The notes under the pieces: generated by a model
Told to the model about the DNA's origin: nothing
Database searches by the model: none
Seen by the model: the letters and a program-made list of their open reading frames with translations, nothing else
Assembly: GCA_963457665.1 (NCBI GenBank)
Contig: OY735227.1
Span: 41,071,750-41,135,749 of the forward strand
Source: Thysanoteuthis rhombus
Lineage: Eukaryota > Mollusca > Cephalopoda > Oegopsida > Thysanoteuthidae
Length of the DNA: 64,000 bases
Reading direction: 5' to 3'
Shown here: one piece after another, positions 53,940-64,000 of the stretch
Numbering within the stretch: position 1 is the first letter of the stretch
Layout of the letters: each line of letters starts with the position of its first letter
Program-made: the position numbers and the translations under genes

Positions 53940-53956
53940 GATTGAATACATAAATT
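53770..53956. repeat. Microsatellite bounded by a 22-bp inverted repeat
   Basis: AATTTATGTATTCAATCGAT (53770-53789, continuing AT) and its exact reverse complement ending at 53956 bound TA, GATA, CA and TA blocks. The whole unit could fold back. Confidence 0.85.
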
Positions 53957-53959
53957 TTC

Positions 53960-54200
53960 ACTATGACAATAGCATACCCTCGTTTTGCTTTATTCAGCTC
54001 TTCAGATAGACAATTTAAACTGGGCCTTACAGTTTATATGCTCGGAAGATAACTTCCTCTGTGATTTGAAATATGACGATTGGAGTGAGTTGTAATTATT
54101 CATCTTGAAAGCATTAGATGATATTAGTTTATCCGACTCAGGGTATTAAGCACTGTTGGAATAAAGATTAATATGTACTTTTGGTATATATTTCAGCCCC
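53960..54200. other. Unassigned stretch
   Basis: Nothing recognised. Confidence 0.5.
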
Positions 54201-54201
54201 C

Positions 54202-54205
<4 letters not shown>

Positions 54206-54251
<46 letters not shown>

Positions 54252-54262
54252 ATGTGTGTGTG
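54206..54262. repeat. (TA)n then (TG)n microsatellite
   Basis: About 30 bp TA then about 25 bp TG. Confidence 0.95.
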
Positions 54263-54264
54263 AG

Positions 54265-54555
54265 TAGATAGATATATTGATATGAACAGACAGAGATGGA
54301 TATAAACGAACTGAAATAGATATGATCAAACTGAGATAGGTAGATATGAAACCGCATGTAATGTTTTGCACATGCAGAATTACATGGAACACCCCATCCC
54401 ACACACAAGCATGTTCTGGGATATGCGCAGACGTACACATACCACATCACACATACACATCAACTCTAACTTCCTGCTGCATACAGACACATTTACTATT
54501 ACACACGTATGACGTATGGGCACTGCCACTTATTCAAATTCACATACACCCTCAT
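54265..54555. other. Unassigned stretch
   Basis: CA-rich towards the right. Nothing else recognised. Confidence 0.45.
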
Positions 54556-54557
54556 AC

Positions 54558-54561
54558 ACAG

Positions 54562-54605
<44 letters not shown>

Positions 54606-54622
54606 ACACACGCACACATACG
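54558..54622. repeat. (CA)n microsatellite
   Basis: CA run with few interruptions. Confidence 0.95.
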
Positions 54623-54624
54623 TT

Positions 54625-55640
54625 CAGAGGGATAATCGCACAAAAAGATAGAGGAGAGATGGTAGATTAGGTTAATGGTTCCCAACTTCAGACCGCAAAG
54701 TATGTTCTATTGAGCCGCATAAAAAACAAAACAATCAAAATGATATCATTTGACAGTATTTCATTGTAAAATAAAATAAAGTTGTCTCGCACGTTTAAAC
54801 AAACAATTTTATTATTATCCCTAATCACGGGGGTCATTAGAGATCTTGAGCAGGGCAGATCCAAATAAGTGGCAAAGTTTGGCCACGAAACTAAGAGGAC
54901 GGGCAAAGTTTTTATATAAGTATTTATACGTCATTAAGATCAAATTTTTCAAGCCCGGGCAAGGCTACTAGGAGTCCGAGACTTCCCATGGCCTGACATT
55001 GCCAGTGACCAAAATTTACAAATTAGTTTGGAAACTCTTCAAAATAACAATGTGATTTTCGCATTTTCAATCCCCCTGAATGATTATGAAAGAGACTTTA
55101 GGAGGATAGAAAAAAGAATTATCATTGTTTTTATTTAACAATTTCAATCCGAAAACATTGTCACGAAATTTAGCATTCAGAACCATAAAAACATGACTAA
55201 ATGCATGCCCTTATTGTGCTAATTGTAATAAAATTTAGTTTTTTCTTGTTTAATGATTCGGTTTTTCCCAATAAGAAACGAAATATCTGTCCGTTCCAAT
55301 ACTTATGATGAGTATTGCATATATATAAATATATTGTGTCATCAACAGACAGCTGCTTCGGTGTATTACATCTCCTCAGTGTGGCAATAGACTTTCCATT
55401 ATCCCATCCAGTACCTCGTGGCAGAATTGAAACATTCACATCCTACCCAGAGGCCGATGTTCTACCTATGGACCACGGAGCTGGACAGTCAGTAAGACTG
55501 AATTTAAGCAATATATCAATTTACACACAGAAATTCCTCATCCACCAGAGTGCTCTATTCCTGTAGAAGAGCATTGCATAAGCTTACAATGGATGAGTTA
55601 CCTCACTTAAAGAGTGCTCAACCCTAAATAGAGGAGCATT
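54625..55640. other. Unassigned stretch
   Basis: About 1 kb. Nothing recognised. Frames of 72-83 codons show no motif. Confidence 0.4.
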
Positions 55641-55644
55641 ATAT

Positions 55645-55646
<2 letters not shown>

Positions 55647-55704
<58 letters not shown>
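55647..55704. repeat. (TA)n microsatellite
   Basis: About 56 bp of TA. Confidence 0.95.
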
Positions 55705-55705
<1 letters not shown>

Positions 55706-55707
<2 letters not shown>

Positions 55708-56550
55708 TTATTGCCTTGTTTGGGTTGGTTTAAAGTTCGAGGATTAGGATTTGGGCTCAAAGAGAAAGATGCTTTATTGTGGGGTTAGGATAAGTTTCCT
55801 TTGAAAAATCCTGCCAAACTGAAATGCAGAGAAATTCGGATCATATGACGTCTGAAAAGTAAGGGTGTAGTTCAGCATTATTGTAACATTGTAAATAGAG
55901 CCATCCTCTAAAACCTCATTATTTTTTTCAAGGTTTCATGAATTAAAAGCACATTGAGTTAAAAGAAAAAAGTTTTTTTTCCTGTGCTTTCAACAACTTG
56001 ACCACTGATATTTCCATTGATTTTTTGATGAATAGATACATCTTTAAATTGGAGCTTACAAATTAGGGGTTATTTTTTGCGTCACTTCAGTCAACCATTT
56101 CCCAATATCAGCCAACGCAATTTATGTAATCTTCCAAAATGTTTTTTCGCCTACACTTGGTTATTATTGCACTATGCATAAATTGTCTCTTCTTAGGATC
56201 AACTGTTGTTTACCATGTAACCGTTTCGGGGATTTAAAAAAAGTAAAACAGTTATGTTCACATAGCACCCCAGCAGTGTTGATCAAACACTCCTTTTCTT
56301 TTATATAATATAGTTTATGTCATACATATAATTTGGGATTTAATACAAGATTTTAAGTGTATTGTATATATTGATATTATTTCATGATACATATTTATTT
56401 TTTGAGACAAGGTTTACACACGTAGGTTACGGTGAGGGATCAGTAAGTATATCAGACGTGACTCGCTGATCGTGTCATTTCTATTGAGTGTTAACCCATG
56501 CGAATATTAAATCCGTTGTAGCAGTTTTAGTATCAGACTGCATGCAAACC
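55706..56550. other. Unassigned AT-rich stretch
   Basis: Nothing recognised. Confidence 0.45.
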
Positions 56551-56552
56551 AA

Positions 56553-56555
<3 letters not shown>

Positions 56556-56645
<90 letters not shown>
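56556..56645. repeat. (TA)n then (TG)n microsatellite
   Basis: About 56 bp TA then about 31 bp TG. Confidence 0.95.
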
Positions 56646-56647
<2 letters not shown>

Positions 56648-56684
56648 ATCTCAGTGCTAACTTTTCCATTTGACCATTTCTCCT

Positions 56685-56710
56685 CTGATGATGACCAAAA
56701 GGGTCGAAAC
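56685..56710 (+). ncRNA. Hammerhead-like core motif, unrelated context
   Basis: CTGATGA (56685-56691), stem GACC (56693-56696) pairing with GGTC (56702-56705) across a 5-nt loop, then GAAAC (56706-56710). The flanks do not match SINE-E. It lies between two TA microsatellites. No stem III closing or cleavage triplet was found. Confidence 0.4.
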
Positions 56711-56778
56711 TTGTTAGGATATATAAAAATGAAATAAAACCATTTTCCACTCACTCCTGTCAGTGCGTCTTCCATATG

Positions 56779-56780
<2 letters not shown>

Positions 56781-56822
<42 letters not shown>
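56781..56822. repeat. (TA)n microsatellite
   Basis: About 42 bp of TA. Confidence 0.95.
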
Positions 56823-56824
<2 letters not shown>

Positions 56825-56827
<3 letters not shown>

Positions 56828-57100
56828 AAAGAACTGACTTGATTCCATCCGACCTTCTCTTGCGACTTCTGCTGGATATTACCCTCTCACGTTCGTTGTT
56901 TAAGTGATACCATCAGAATGGCACCCTTCCATTAGAAAGAAAGGAACGGGTTTTATTTAATTGACTCCCGTCTCTACCTTCCTTTTGGTCGCAAGTGAAT
57001 CATGGAGCGTTCATTTTAATTCGTTTTCATTCGAACACCATCTATGCGAGAGACTGCGACACCGAGAAGCAGGAAGAACACGAGAGAAAGAAGGGAAAGA
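56825..57100. other. Unassigned stretch
   Basis: Nothing recognised. Confidence 0.5.
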
Positions 57101-57104
57101 CAGA

Positions 57105-57570
57105 GGTCTGGTTAGTCACTCAATAGAAATTGTAATATGACAAGCCGGTATGCTATGCTGGGGTGATCAATTATAAGAATTGGAAAAAAGGTTTGTGGCC
57201 AATGAATAAGTTACTTCTTTCGCTTTTCGTTGGGCAGTTATCACTAAAAAAAAATCTGATAATACTTCTGAACACCGACGAAGGGATCAAATTATTTGAT
57301 TTAGAATAAACTCACATGTTGACTTGAAACCCCCACTGAAAATCTGTTACGGGTGGGATTTTCAAAAAATAAAACAGACCGTTTTTTTCTTGATGTCATA
57401 AGGAGTAAAAATTCAATTTCTGAGTTCAGTTGCTCCGAAGGCGCGCCCGATACGCGTGATTCATGCATGCATAGCCACCCAATCAGTCGGCCATCCAGGC
57501 AGACCATCTTGAATACTGAAGAAACCTATGTCGACAGTTTTGGTGACAGTTTTGGTTGACGGTTTCCGAG
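57105..57570 (+). repeat. Repeat F, copy 5 (full length)
   Basis: Starts AGGTCTGGTTAGTCACTC and ends GACAGTTTTGGTTGACGGTT with ttcc. It contains gctggggtgatcaat, cagttatcactaaaa, gacttgaaacccccac, cgatacgcgtgattcatgca and aggcagaccatctt. Best reference copy in the window. The two 68-87 codon frames inside are not kept in other copies. Confidence 0.65.
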
Positions 57571-57574
57571 AGGA

Positions 57575-57645
57575 AAGAACGAAAAGAAAGAAAGAAAGAA
57601 AGAAAGAAAGGAAAAGGGGCGGAGGAAAGAAAGCAAGAAAGAAAG
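57575..57645. repeat. (GAAA)n run
   Basis: Purine-rich GAAA repeat directly after repeat F. Confidence 0.85.
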
Positions 57646-57649
57646 TGAC

Positions 57650-58435
57650 ATCAAGGCGGAATTGAAATATCGCAATTTCGAGGGGAGAGATATCGTTTCC
57701 ATCTTTGCAAGAGGCCCGAACCAACAGATGAATAGCTGTAAGGTCAAGGGTCAGAAAAGGCCCCAGCGACTAATTTACCGGCGCTCTAATCTTGACCGAA
57801 ACATTTCTTTGGCGGGCCAATTTACAACAAGATGCAAATATTATACATGAATGGGGTGGCCTTTCGCCGTGAAACGGGCTCGCGTCACGCGTCTGGCTAT
57901 CGAGGAAATACAAAATTATTGGAACATGTTTTTATTCCGGCCTCGCCTTACCCGCCAATTCTTGCCTCCTTCTCTCCCCCACTCTCTTTCTCTCGCTCGC
58001 ACACATTGGCACTGCCAAATGGAATATAATGACTAAGAATTAGACTACACCATCAGACAACGCACGCATTGGATAGTTTGCGGTGTTTACAGGTTAGAGC
58101 GTGTTCACAGATTTAGAAGGAAGCGAGAGAGGTTGGATGGGAAGAAAATTATATGAGTGGTTATGTTATAAGAAAAACGTTTTCGAGGCTGGCCGTCGAT
58201 GTTAGCAAACTAATCTAGTCGATACTGAGTTCGATTTCTACAAGGTATTCTATATATGTAGACTTCTCTCAGACTATATACGTAGCCTTGTGCCAGACTA
58301 TGTGGCCTAAACATGCAGTCTTATATCAGACTATATACGTTACTTATGCATGTTATCTCAATATATGTAGCCTTGTGCCAGACATGACTAATGCCTTTGA
58401 AAATCCGATATTCGTTTATTCTACGGTCATTCATC
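57650..58435. other. Unassigned stretch
   Basis: A near-repeat of acatgcagtcttatatcaga-type words (actatatacgtagcc, ccttgtgccagac) lies at 58270-58385. Nothing coding recognised. Confidence 0.4.
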
Positions 58436-58439
58436 TTAT

Positions 58440-58803
58440 ACTACCTTCATTTCTAAATTATTTCTCTCTCTTTCTCTCTCTCTCCGTCTAACTCTCTCTT
58501 TCTTACACCCTTTCTTTCCTTTTCATTTCAAGTTCTTCCTTTCCTTTCCTTCTTTTTAATCCTTTTTTCTTCCTTCTTCATTTTTTCTTTTTTTTTATTC
58601 TAACCTCTTCCTTCACTTGACTTTTCTTATTATTTTCTCATTCTTTATTCTTCATATCAATTTTCAATGTCTTAATTTCTTGTTTTTTTAATGCATTTTT
58701 CTATATCTTTCTCCATTCTAACCCACTCTTTGTCATTTTTCCATCTCTTTCTTTCTTCTGTTTCTTGACCTTTTCCTTTGCCCCGTCTCTTTCTTTCTTT
58801 TAT

Positions 58804-58859
<56 letters not shown>

Positions 58860-59050
58860 TTCTATTTTCCCTTTAGCCTTTCCTTTACTCCTTTTTTAAA
58901 AATTGTTTTTCCACGTTCTCCCTGTATATTATTTTCTCTCGTTCTTCATGTCTTTCTGAGTCACCTATTTTCTTCTTGCCCATTTCTTTCTTTCTTTCTT
59001 TCTTTCATTCTTTATTTCTTTCTTTTTTCTTCCTTTTTCTGATCAAGCGT
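58440..59050. repeat. Polypyrimidine tract with (CTTT)n
   Basis: C/T-rich on the plus strand. The clean (CTTT)n block is 58785-58860. Confidence 0.85.
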
Positions 59051-59054
59051 TCTA

Positions 59055-59560
59055 TCACTCTTTGTTTTTCTGGGCCTGCTCCCCTCCTTTACATATTCCT
59101 GTCATCACTGCAACTATTTCAAAACAAGCCTGAAAGTCAGACCATAGATGCGTTAGTTTGATCTTCATTTATTTTAAAAGCTCCTTTCATTCGTTGTGTC
59201 CTTTCCTTCAAAGCTCCCACCATTGAAAGGCCTTTCTTCTGGCAGCAACTACATTTGACGTTAATATCGTAGTAAAACATTCATGCAATTGACGTAAGTT
59301 GGTCTTCTGACGTAGTAAAATAGAATTCCATGTTCTGATGACGTAATGATGACATTTAGGCAACACCAGATTCATAGCGGGGGTATCAGGGAATGCTTCA
59401 CGGTGATGGTTTGAGGCATTTGCTATGTCGATTTGTCAGTCAAATGATCAGTCACTCAGTGTCAGTGATTACTGCTATAGATGCTAGCGCATCTAAAAAC
59501 CTCTTTTCTTCACGTTTACTCAACGACCAATACATGATACTTTCTCTTTTCCTGACACGT
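59055..59560. other. Unassigned stretch
   Basis: Nothing recognised. Confidence 0.45.
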
Positions 59561-59564
59561 TTCT

Positions 59565-60075
59565 TCTTCTCCTTCTTCTTCTTCTTCTTCTTCTTCTTCT
59601 TCTTCTTCTTCTTCTTCTTCTTCTTCTTCTATTTTCTAATTTTCCTTCTTCTTTTTCTCCCTTTTTCTCATTTTCCTTCTTCTTTTTCCTCTTCTTCTTC
59701 TCATTTTTATTCTTCTTCTTCTTTTTCTCATTTCCTCTTTTTTTCTCATTTTCCTTCTTCTTCCTTTTCTTCTCATTTCTTCATCTTTTTCTCTTTCATC
59801 TTCTTCTTTTTCTTCTTCTTCAACTTCTTCTCATTTCTTTTATTTTCTAATTTTCCATCTTCTTTTTGTCCCTTTTTCTCATTTTTCTTCTTCTTCTTCT
59901 TCTTCTTTTTCTTCTTCTTCTTCTCATTTTTAATTTTCCTTCTTCTTCTTCTTTTTCTCCCTTTTTCTCATTTTTTTCTTCTATTTTCTAATTTTCCTTC
60001 TTCTTCTTCTTTTTCTTCTTCTTCTTCTTCTTCTTCTTCTTCTTCTTCTTCTTCTTCTTCTTCTCATTTTTCTAC
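59565..60075. repeat. (TTC)n-rich polypyrimidine array
   Basis: About 510 bp of TTC/CTT blocks separated by recurring TTTTCTCATTTTCCTTCTTC spacers. The 331-codon frame crossing it is a Phe/Ser repeat translation. Confidence 0.9.
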
Positions 60076-60079
60076 TTCT

Positions 60080-60448
60080 TTTTTTCTCGTTCCCCTGACC
60101 ATCTCATTTGCTGTCCATCTGGCTTTTTCTCTACTCATTGCTCATCTACAGTCACATCCACCTCTACACTTCCTCTCTTCAATGGAACCAGTGGCGTGTT
60201 ATTCCCGCCTTTACCGACAATTCCTCCACCCAACCCTCGACAGGAGCGTGAGCGCCATATTTGACTTCCATCTCAAGGTAGCATTTTTCATCGGCTGGCC
60301 CCCATTTACATGCATTGAACATGATAAGAAAGTGTTTATAGAGAAAATTCTATATTCTCTTATTTTCGCTCAGACTTTTCATATATAAGTGACGTGGCGT
60401 GTCTATAGAAAGAGATTAATGCGATCAGTTATTGGTTTACCAATGGTT
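60080..60448. other. Unassigned stretch
   Basis: Nothing recognised. Confidence 0.45.
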
Positions 60449-60450
60449 CT

Positions 60451-60454
60451 ATCG

Positions 60455-60493
<39 letters not shown>

Positions 60494-60677
60494 CACCTAT
60501 CTATCTATCTATCTATCTATCTATTACTTATTCATACTTATCAGAGGTATTCATCTATCGCTGCTCATCCATTTTTAACATCTACCTATTTCAGTCTATT
60601 AATATCTGTCTATTCATATCTGTCTATTTTGTCTTGTCATTATCAGTTCCAGTTTATTCATATCTATCTATCTATCC

Positions 60678-60711
<34 letters not shown>

Positions 60712-60900
60712 GTCCCAGTCTATTTATATCTGTACTTACTAGCTTCCCAACAAGAACAAGATGTAAGTCATGTTAATAGGGGGTTCCAGTCAACTCATAT
60801 TTATCTATCTCTGTCTATTCACATCTATCTATTTATCTATCTCTGTCTAGTCATTTATATACCTACCAATTTAGCTAGTCGTCTCTCTTCATCTATCTCT
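60451..60900. repeat. (TATC)n blocks and interspersed CTATT.ATATCTGTCTA words
   Basis: Clean TATC at 60452-60526 and 60661-60712. Between and after, words such as tctattcatatctgtctatt recur, a degenerate form of the same repeat. Confidence 0.85.
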
Positions 60901-60919
60901 CACACTTCCTATTTGTACC

Positions 60920-60985
60920 CTGTATGGGCTTCAGGACAGAGACATAAAAGTGTTTGTGTAGCGAATCCTCATTCTACTATATTTT
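60920..60985 (+). repeat. Repeat M fragment
   Basis: ctgtatgggcttcaggac, agacataaaagtgtttgtgt and AGCGAATCCTCATTCT match one arm of 33802-33896. Confidence 0.55.
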
Positions 60986-61107
60986 TAGCTCTACTCTAAA
61001 CCAGCTGAATATCCAAAGTTGAAAGTATCGAGCCCTCTATGAAATGAACCCATCATACATCGGATATTGCATCATATCACATTATATTGCATCACTGATT
61101 TGCACTG

Positions 61108-61136
61108 TGATAAATATATATATATATATGTATACA

Positions 61137-61186
<50 letters not shown>

Positions 61187-61189
61187 TAA

Positions 61190-61258
<69 letters not shown>
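61108..61258. repeat. (TA)n microsatellite
   Basis: TA with a few TATG/AAAC breaks. Confidence 0.95.
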
Positions 61259-61259
<1 letters not shown>

Positions 61260-61309
61260 TTGGTGATACTTTTATAATAAATGATTATTTGATGGTTGTA
61301 GTGATTTTT

Positions 61310-61555
61310 GCACCAATTGTGTCCCGAACTAATTGCACAAAATAAACATTTTCCAAGATAATGGAAATAAACAATATTCCACGAAAATTGCTCTGAATAA
61401 TCGTATTCCAAAATATTTGCAATAGTTCCCAGTAATAATTGCACTAAGTAATCGAGCTTCATAATAATTGCAATCGTTTTACATCCATTGAAAATCAAAT
61501 AATTGCCATAAACTAATTCCCCAAATGCTGGCAATAAATTGGTACCCGTGAATTC
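61310..61555. repeat. Iterated-word element (AATTGCA)
   Basis: Words such as AATTGCAC, AATAATTGCA, aaaattgct and tttgcaatag recur about every 20-35 bp (for example 61332, 61382, 61420, 61436, 61468, 61500). Between them are shared cc(a)a fragments. It lies between two long TA arrays. Confidence 0.45.
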
Positions 61556-61562
61556 AAAGTAT

Positions 61563-61796
<234 letters not shown>

Positions 61797-61799
61797 AAC

Positions 61800-61980
61800 T
61801 ACCCATTCCAGAAATTCAGACAGAAAAGAAAGTTGGAAAAGTACAGAGGTTGGAATGTTATGATGAAGACAACAAAAACGTAGACGACGTCTTGTCCCCA
61901 AAAATCCAGTCAGAAAGAAGATTGAAGAGTGCCAAAACGTTATGATATCAACAAAGATTAGGAAAATAGTCTGAATGAAT
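61800..61980 (+). repeat. Two modules related to the 44.7-kb array
   Basis: ccagaaattcagacagaaaa then ggttggaatgttatgatgaa and gacaacaaaaacg, followed by a second round (aatccagtcagaaagaagat, ccaaaacgttatgat, caacaaagatt, gtctgaatgaatcaatgg). Same vocabulary and spacing as 44670-45185. Confidence 0.5.
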
Positions 61981-61984
61981 CAAT

Positions 61985-62130
61985 GGATAATTCCCGGTGA
62001 CCAGCCATAAAGTCACAGTACCTAAAGTCCCGGCTCTGAAGTCACAAAGTAAGTGTCATGCTGTGCCACCTACGAAACGTAACCGGACATAAAGTCACAG
62101 CGAACGAATTCACGTGTATCTTGCTTTCCT
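61985..62130. repeat. Iterated-word block (CATAAAGTCAC)
   Basis: CCATAAAGTCACAG, cctaaagtcccgg, ctgaagtcacaaag and ACATAAAGTCACAG follow each other. Reverse forms occur at 62463-62476 (GGTGACTTTATG) and 62806-62820 (atgtgactttaggg), so the ends of a 0.5-0.85-kb element may lie at those places. Confidence 0.5.
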
Positions 62131-62455
62131 TTGAAAGCTAGTTGAAACGAAATAAATAAATCTCAAAAGTAACCTTTAGTCATTTAGATTTACCAATGAT
62201 AAACAGTACATTACTTAATAAGTACAAATCAGAAAAAATATAACTTATTTTATAAAAAAAAAACACGATTCAAGTTCATCGAACTAGTTTACGAGTATCT
62301 CGCTTTCCTTTCAAAGCAAAATGAATATTCTTAAATAAATCATTATAAAACCTTTATTCATTCTAGTTACATAAAAATTGCATCACCTAATGAAAATTGA
62401 ATCAAAATATTACTTATTTTATTGAAAAAAAAAGAGTATAGAAATTTTCGATCTC
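62105..62455. repeat. ~183-bp direct repeat, two units
   Basis: gtatcttgctttcctttgaa (62114) and gtatctcgctttcctttcaa (62295) start units that both continue with aaataaatc, aacctttat/agtcatt, atcacctaat-like, tacttattttat and an A-run. The pair is inside the iterated-word element. Confidence 0.6.
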
Positions 62456-62484
62456 ATACTTCCGGTGACTTTATGATCATCAAC

Positions 62485-62990
62485 GTTTTGTTCTGAATTT
62501 AGAACAAAATTTTTTTACTGAATCCAGAGAAAATTTGTATGTATCTAAAGTTGAAAGCTTAAAATAAAATTATAAATGAATGAAGAAGGTTAGAATTGAA
62601 TATTTCGTAGAAAAAACAATTTTAGTTGTGCAAGGGATTTCTTAAAAAAACAGGGAGAAGGAACAAAGACGCAACAGGCTGAGAATAACGTAACATTTTT
62701 AGTCATTCACAAGGAATTTGTTTTCATTGTTAGAGAGTTGAAATAATCCTGGGAATTTGAAAAAGATTGACATCAAAAAGCGTGCCATCTACGCAGTGAC
62801 ATTGGGGAATGTGACTTTAGGGCCAGGGAATTCATGGCCAGGATTCTAATTCTCGGTGCTTCATTCAACTATCGTTTTGTTTCAGGCAAGCACGAGACAC
62901 TTACTTTTTCTAATAAGATTCCCAAGAAAAAAAATATCATCTATTTAAACGTATGTTAGTATGTATTGCACTTGTTTGTTCAAGATAGGC
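62485..62990. other. Mostly unassigned
   Basis: Apart from the reverse word at 62806-62820 nothing is recognised. Confidence 0.4.
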
Positions 62991-62993
62991 ACA

Positions 62994-63078
62994 TACACAC
63001 ACACACATATATATATATATGTGTATATATAAGTGTGCGTGTGTGTGTGTATGCCTATCTATACACACACACACACTC

Positions 63079-63130
<52 letters not shown>

Positions 63131-63132
63131 AT
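62994..63132. repeat. (CA)n/(TA)n/(GT)n compound microsatellite
   Basis: CA, TA, GT, then CA, TA, GT. The two rounds are each roughly palindromic. Confidence 0.95.
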
Positions 63133-63184
63133 ACGTGTTCATGTCTGCACGTATGCCCGACACACATATTGGAAAACAGAAATG

Positions 63185-63447
63185 CTGTAGATTCCCGTTA
63201 TTACGGCACATCCAGGGTGTGTCGTTATAACGAATTTGCCGTTATAATGAGGTCGATTTGAAAAATACAGTATGTGAGAGGAAAAAATTCGGCAAGTAAA
63301 TAAAAATCTACCTTTTGATTTGCTTGAGCAAAGGTTTTATCCTCAGAGAGAGTCTTGCGAGAAAATAAAAATAAAAGTGCCGTAAGAACGCAACTTATCA
63401 TTATTTAGCACCGTTAGATCGAGTGCTGTTAGAACGAGAGTTTACTG
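63185..63447. mobile_element. pogo/Tigger-like MITE
   Basis: Inverted ends: CTGTAGATTCCCGTTATTAC on the left and, read inward from the right, CAGTAAACTCTCGTTCTAAC. Internal copies of GTTATAACG support the family. Many pogo/Tigger elements have termini like CAGTA.A.TCTCGTTATAACG and TA target duplications. TA is present on the right (63448-63449) but the left side has TG. Length about 263 bp, no transposase. Confidence 0.6.
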
Positions 63448-63449
63448 TA

Positions 63450-63770
63450 GCATTAGTGGTCACGGCAAGAGAATCAGATTTAATCTTGAGTTTAGGGAAG
63501 GGGTAAACAAATTGAATTCGGATGGGGGTCAAAGGTCATCGGGTTCCGCCGGAAAAAAGTCATGAAGTCTAATGGTTTAATCGCATCTCGCAAGATATTT
63601 ATATCTGAATGACTGATTTGCAATCGGCACGGGTCAGATAGAGGAGTATTTATTAAGGGCTTTTAAGATAGGGTGACAACCCCACTGCGCATGACCGGAA
63701 ACTGTTTCTTGTGGTGGGAATGGGATAGACTAATTTTGGCGTGTGTTCGGCGTCGGGAAGTGATGTCGAA
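63450..63770. other. Unassigned stretch
   Basis: Nothing recognised. Confidence 0.45.
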
Positions 63771-63777
63771 AAAGAGG

Positions 63778-63862
63778 CTCCTCTCTTTCTCTGTCTCTCC
63801 CTGTCTCCATCTCTTTCAGATTTTCTCTCTCTCTCACAACCCTCTCCTCTGTCTCTTTGATC
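63778..63862. repeat. (CT)-rich run
   Basis: CTCTCT and TCTGTCTC words over about 85 bp. Confidence 0.8.
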
Positions 63863-63884
63863 CTATATTCATTTAAACAATAGT

Positions 63885-64000
63885 TTGCTAAATAGAAACC
63901 CTCAGCCAGAACTGTCCATAAAACTGTCAAAATAAGTTTCTCCAGTTTCTAAGCCTGATTGTCAGTCTGGCTGACTGGCTGTGTAATCACGTGTACTGAC
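63885..64000 (-). repeat. Repeat F, copy 6 (reverse, runs off the end)
   Basis: Starts tagaaaccctcagccagaac, has aaactgtcaaaataag, then tcagtctggctgactggctg. This is the 3' end of the family entering from the left. The rest lies beyond the window. Confidence 0.55.

Noticed and set aside
59393-60388. 331-codon open frame, the longest in the window
   Set aside because: Most of it is a Phe/Ser translation of (TTC)n. The flanks show no family motif.

Overview
This window looks like intergenic or intronic DNA from a repeat-rich animal genome. I found no intact protein-coding gene, no rRNA gene, no convincing tRNA gene and no CRISPR array. The DNA is AT-rich, carries dozens of dinucleotide, trinucleotide and GATA microsatellites, many tRNA-derived SINE copies, 5'-truncated LINE tails, decayed Tc1/mariner transposases and small inverted-repeat elements. 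That mix fits a large invertebrate genome. The particular combination of long (TA)n arrays and several tRNA-derived SINE families suggests a coleoid cephalopod such as an octopus, but this is an inference and was not checked by any search. Most open frames are translations of simple repeats or short chance frames.

Layout. 0-8 kb: repeat F, a foldback SINE with a hammerhead-like hairpin (886-1249, 13-bp target duplication), a 570-bp GATA array, four copies of SINE-B, a Tc1 remnant and an RTE-like LINE tail. 8.4-9.3 kb: a degenerate ~144-bp satellite. 9.4-14.5 kb: microsatellites, two more hammerhead-like SINE copies, a 194-bp tandem duplication, a second Tc1 remnant and a 325-bp tandem duplication of SINE-A. 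15-23 kb: LINE tails, three degenerate tandem arrays, an 830-bp polypyrimidine tract and a 63-bp palindrome beside an iterated word. 24-37 kb: a large palindrome joined to SINE-A, repeats F, G and L, and a 28-bp hairpin minisatellite. 39-46 kb: SINE-C, minisatellites, an element with an expandable 38-bp core, a 146-bp hammerhead-like mini-element and a module array. 46-49 kb: three modular repeats, two LINE tails and an internally deleted mariner with TA duplications. 50-64 kb: long one-strand polypyrimidine tracts, (TTC)n, TATC and very long TA arrays, two iterated-word elements and a pogo-like MITE.

The most notable signal is a tRNA-headed SINE that carries CTGATGA, a hairpin, then GAAAC, which is the layout of a hammerhead ribozyme core. 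One stem position shows covariation between copies. Two copies are bounded by target duplications and have inverted ends. Related layouts occur in unrelated sequence near 30.4, 33.8, 44.8 and 56.7 kb. A canonical cleavage triplet is not evident, so this is a structured-RNA candidate and not a demonstrated ribozyme.
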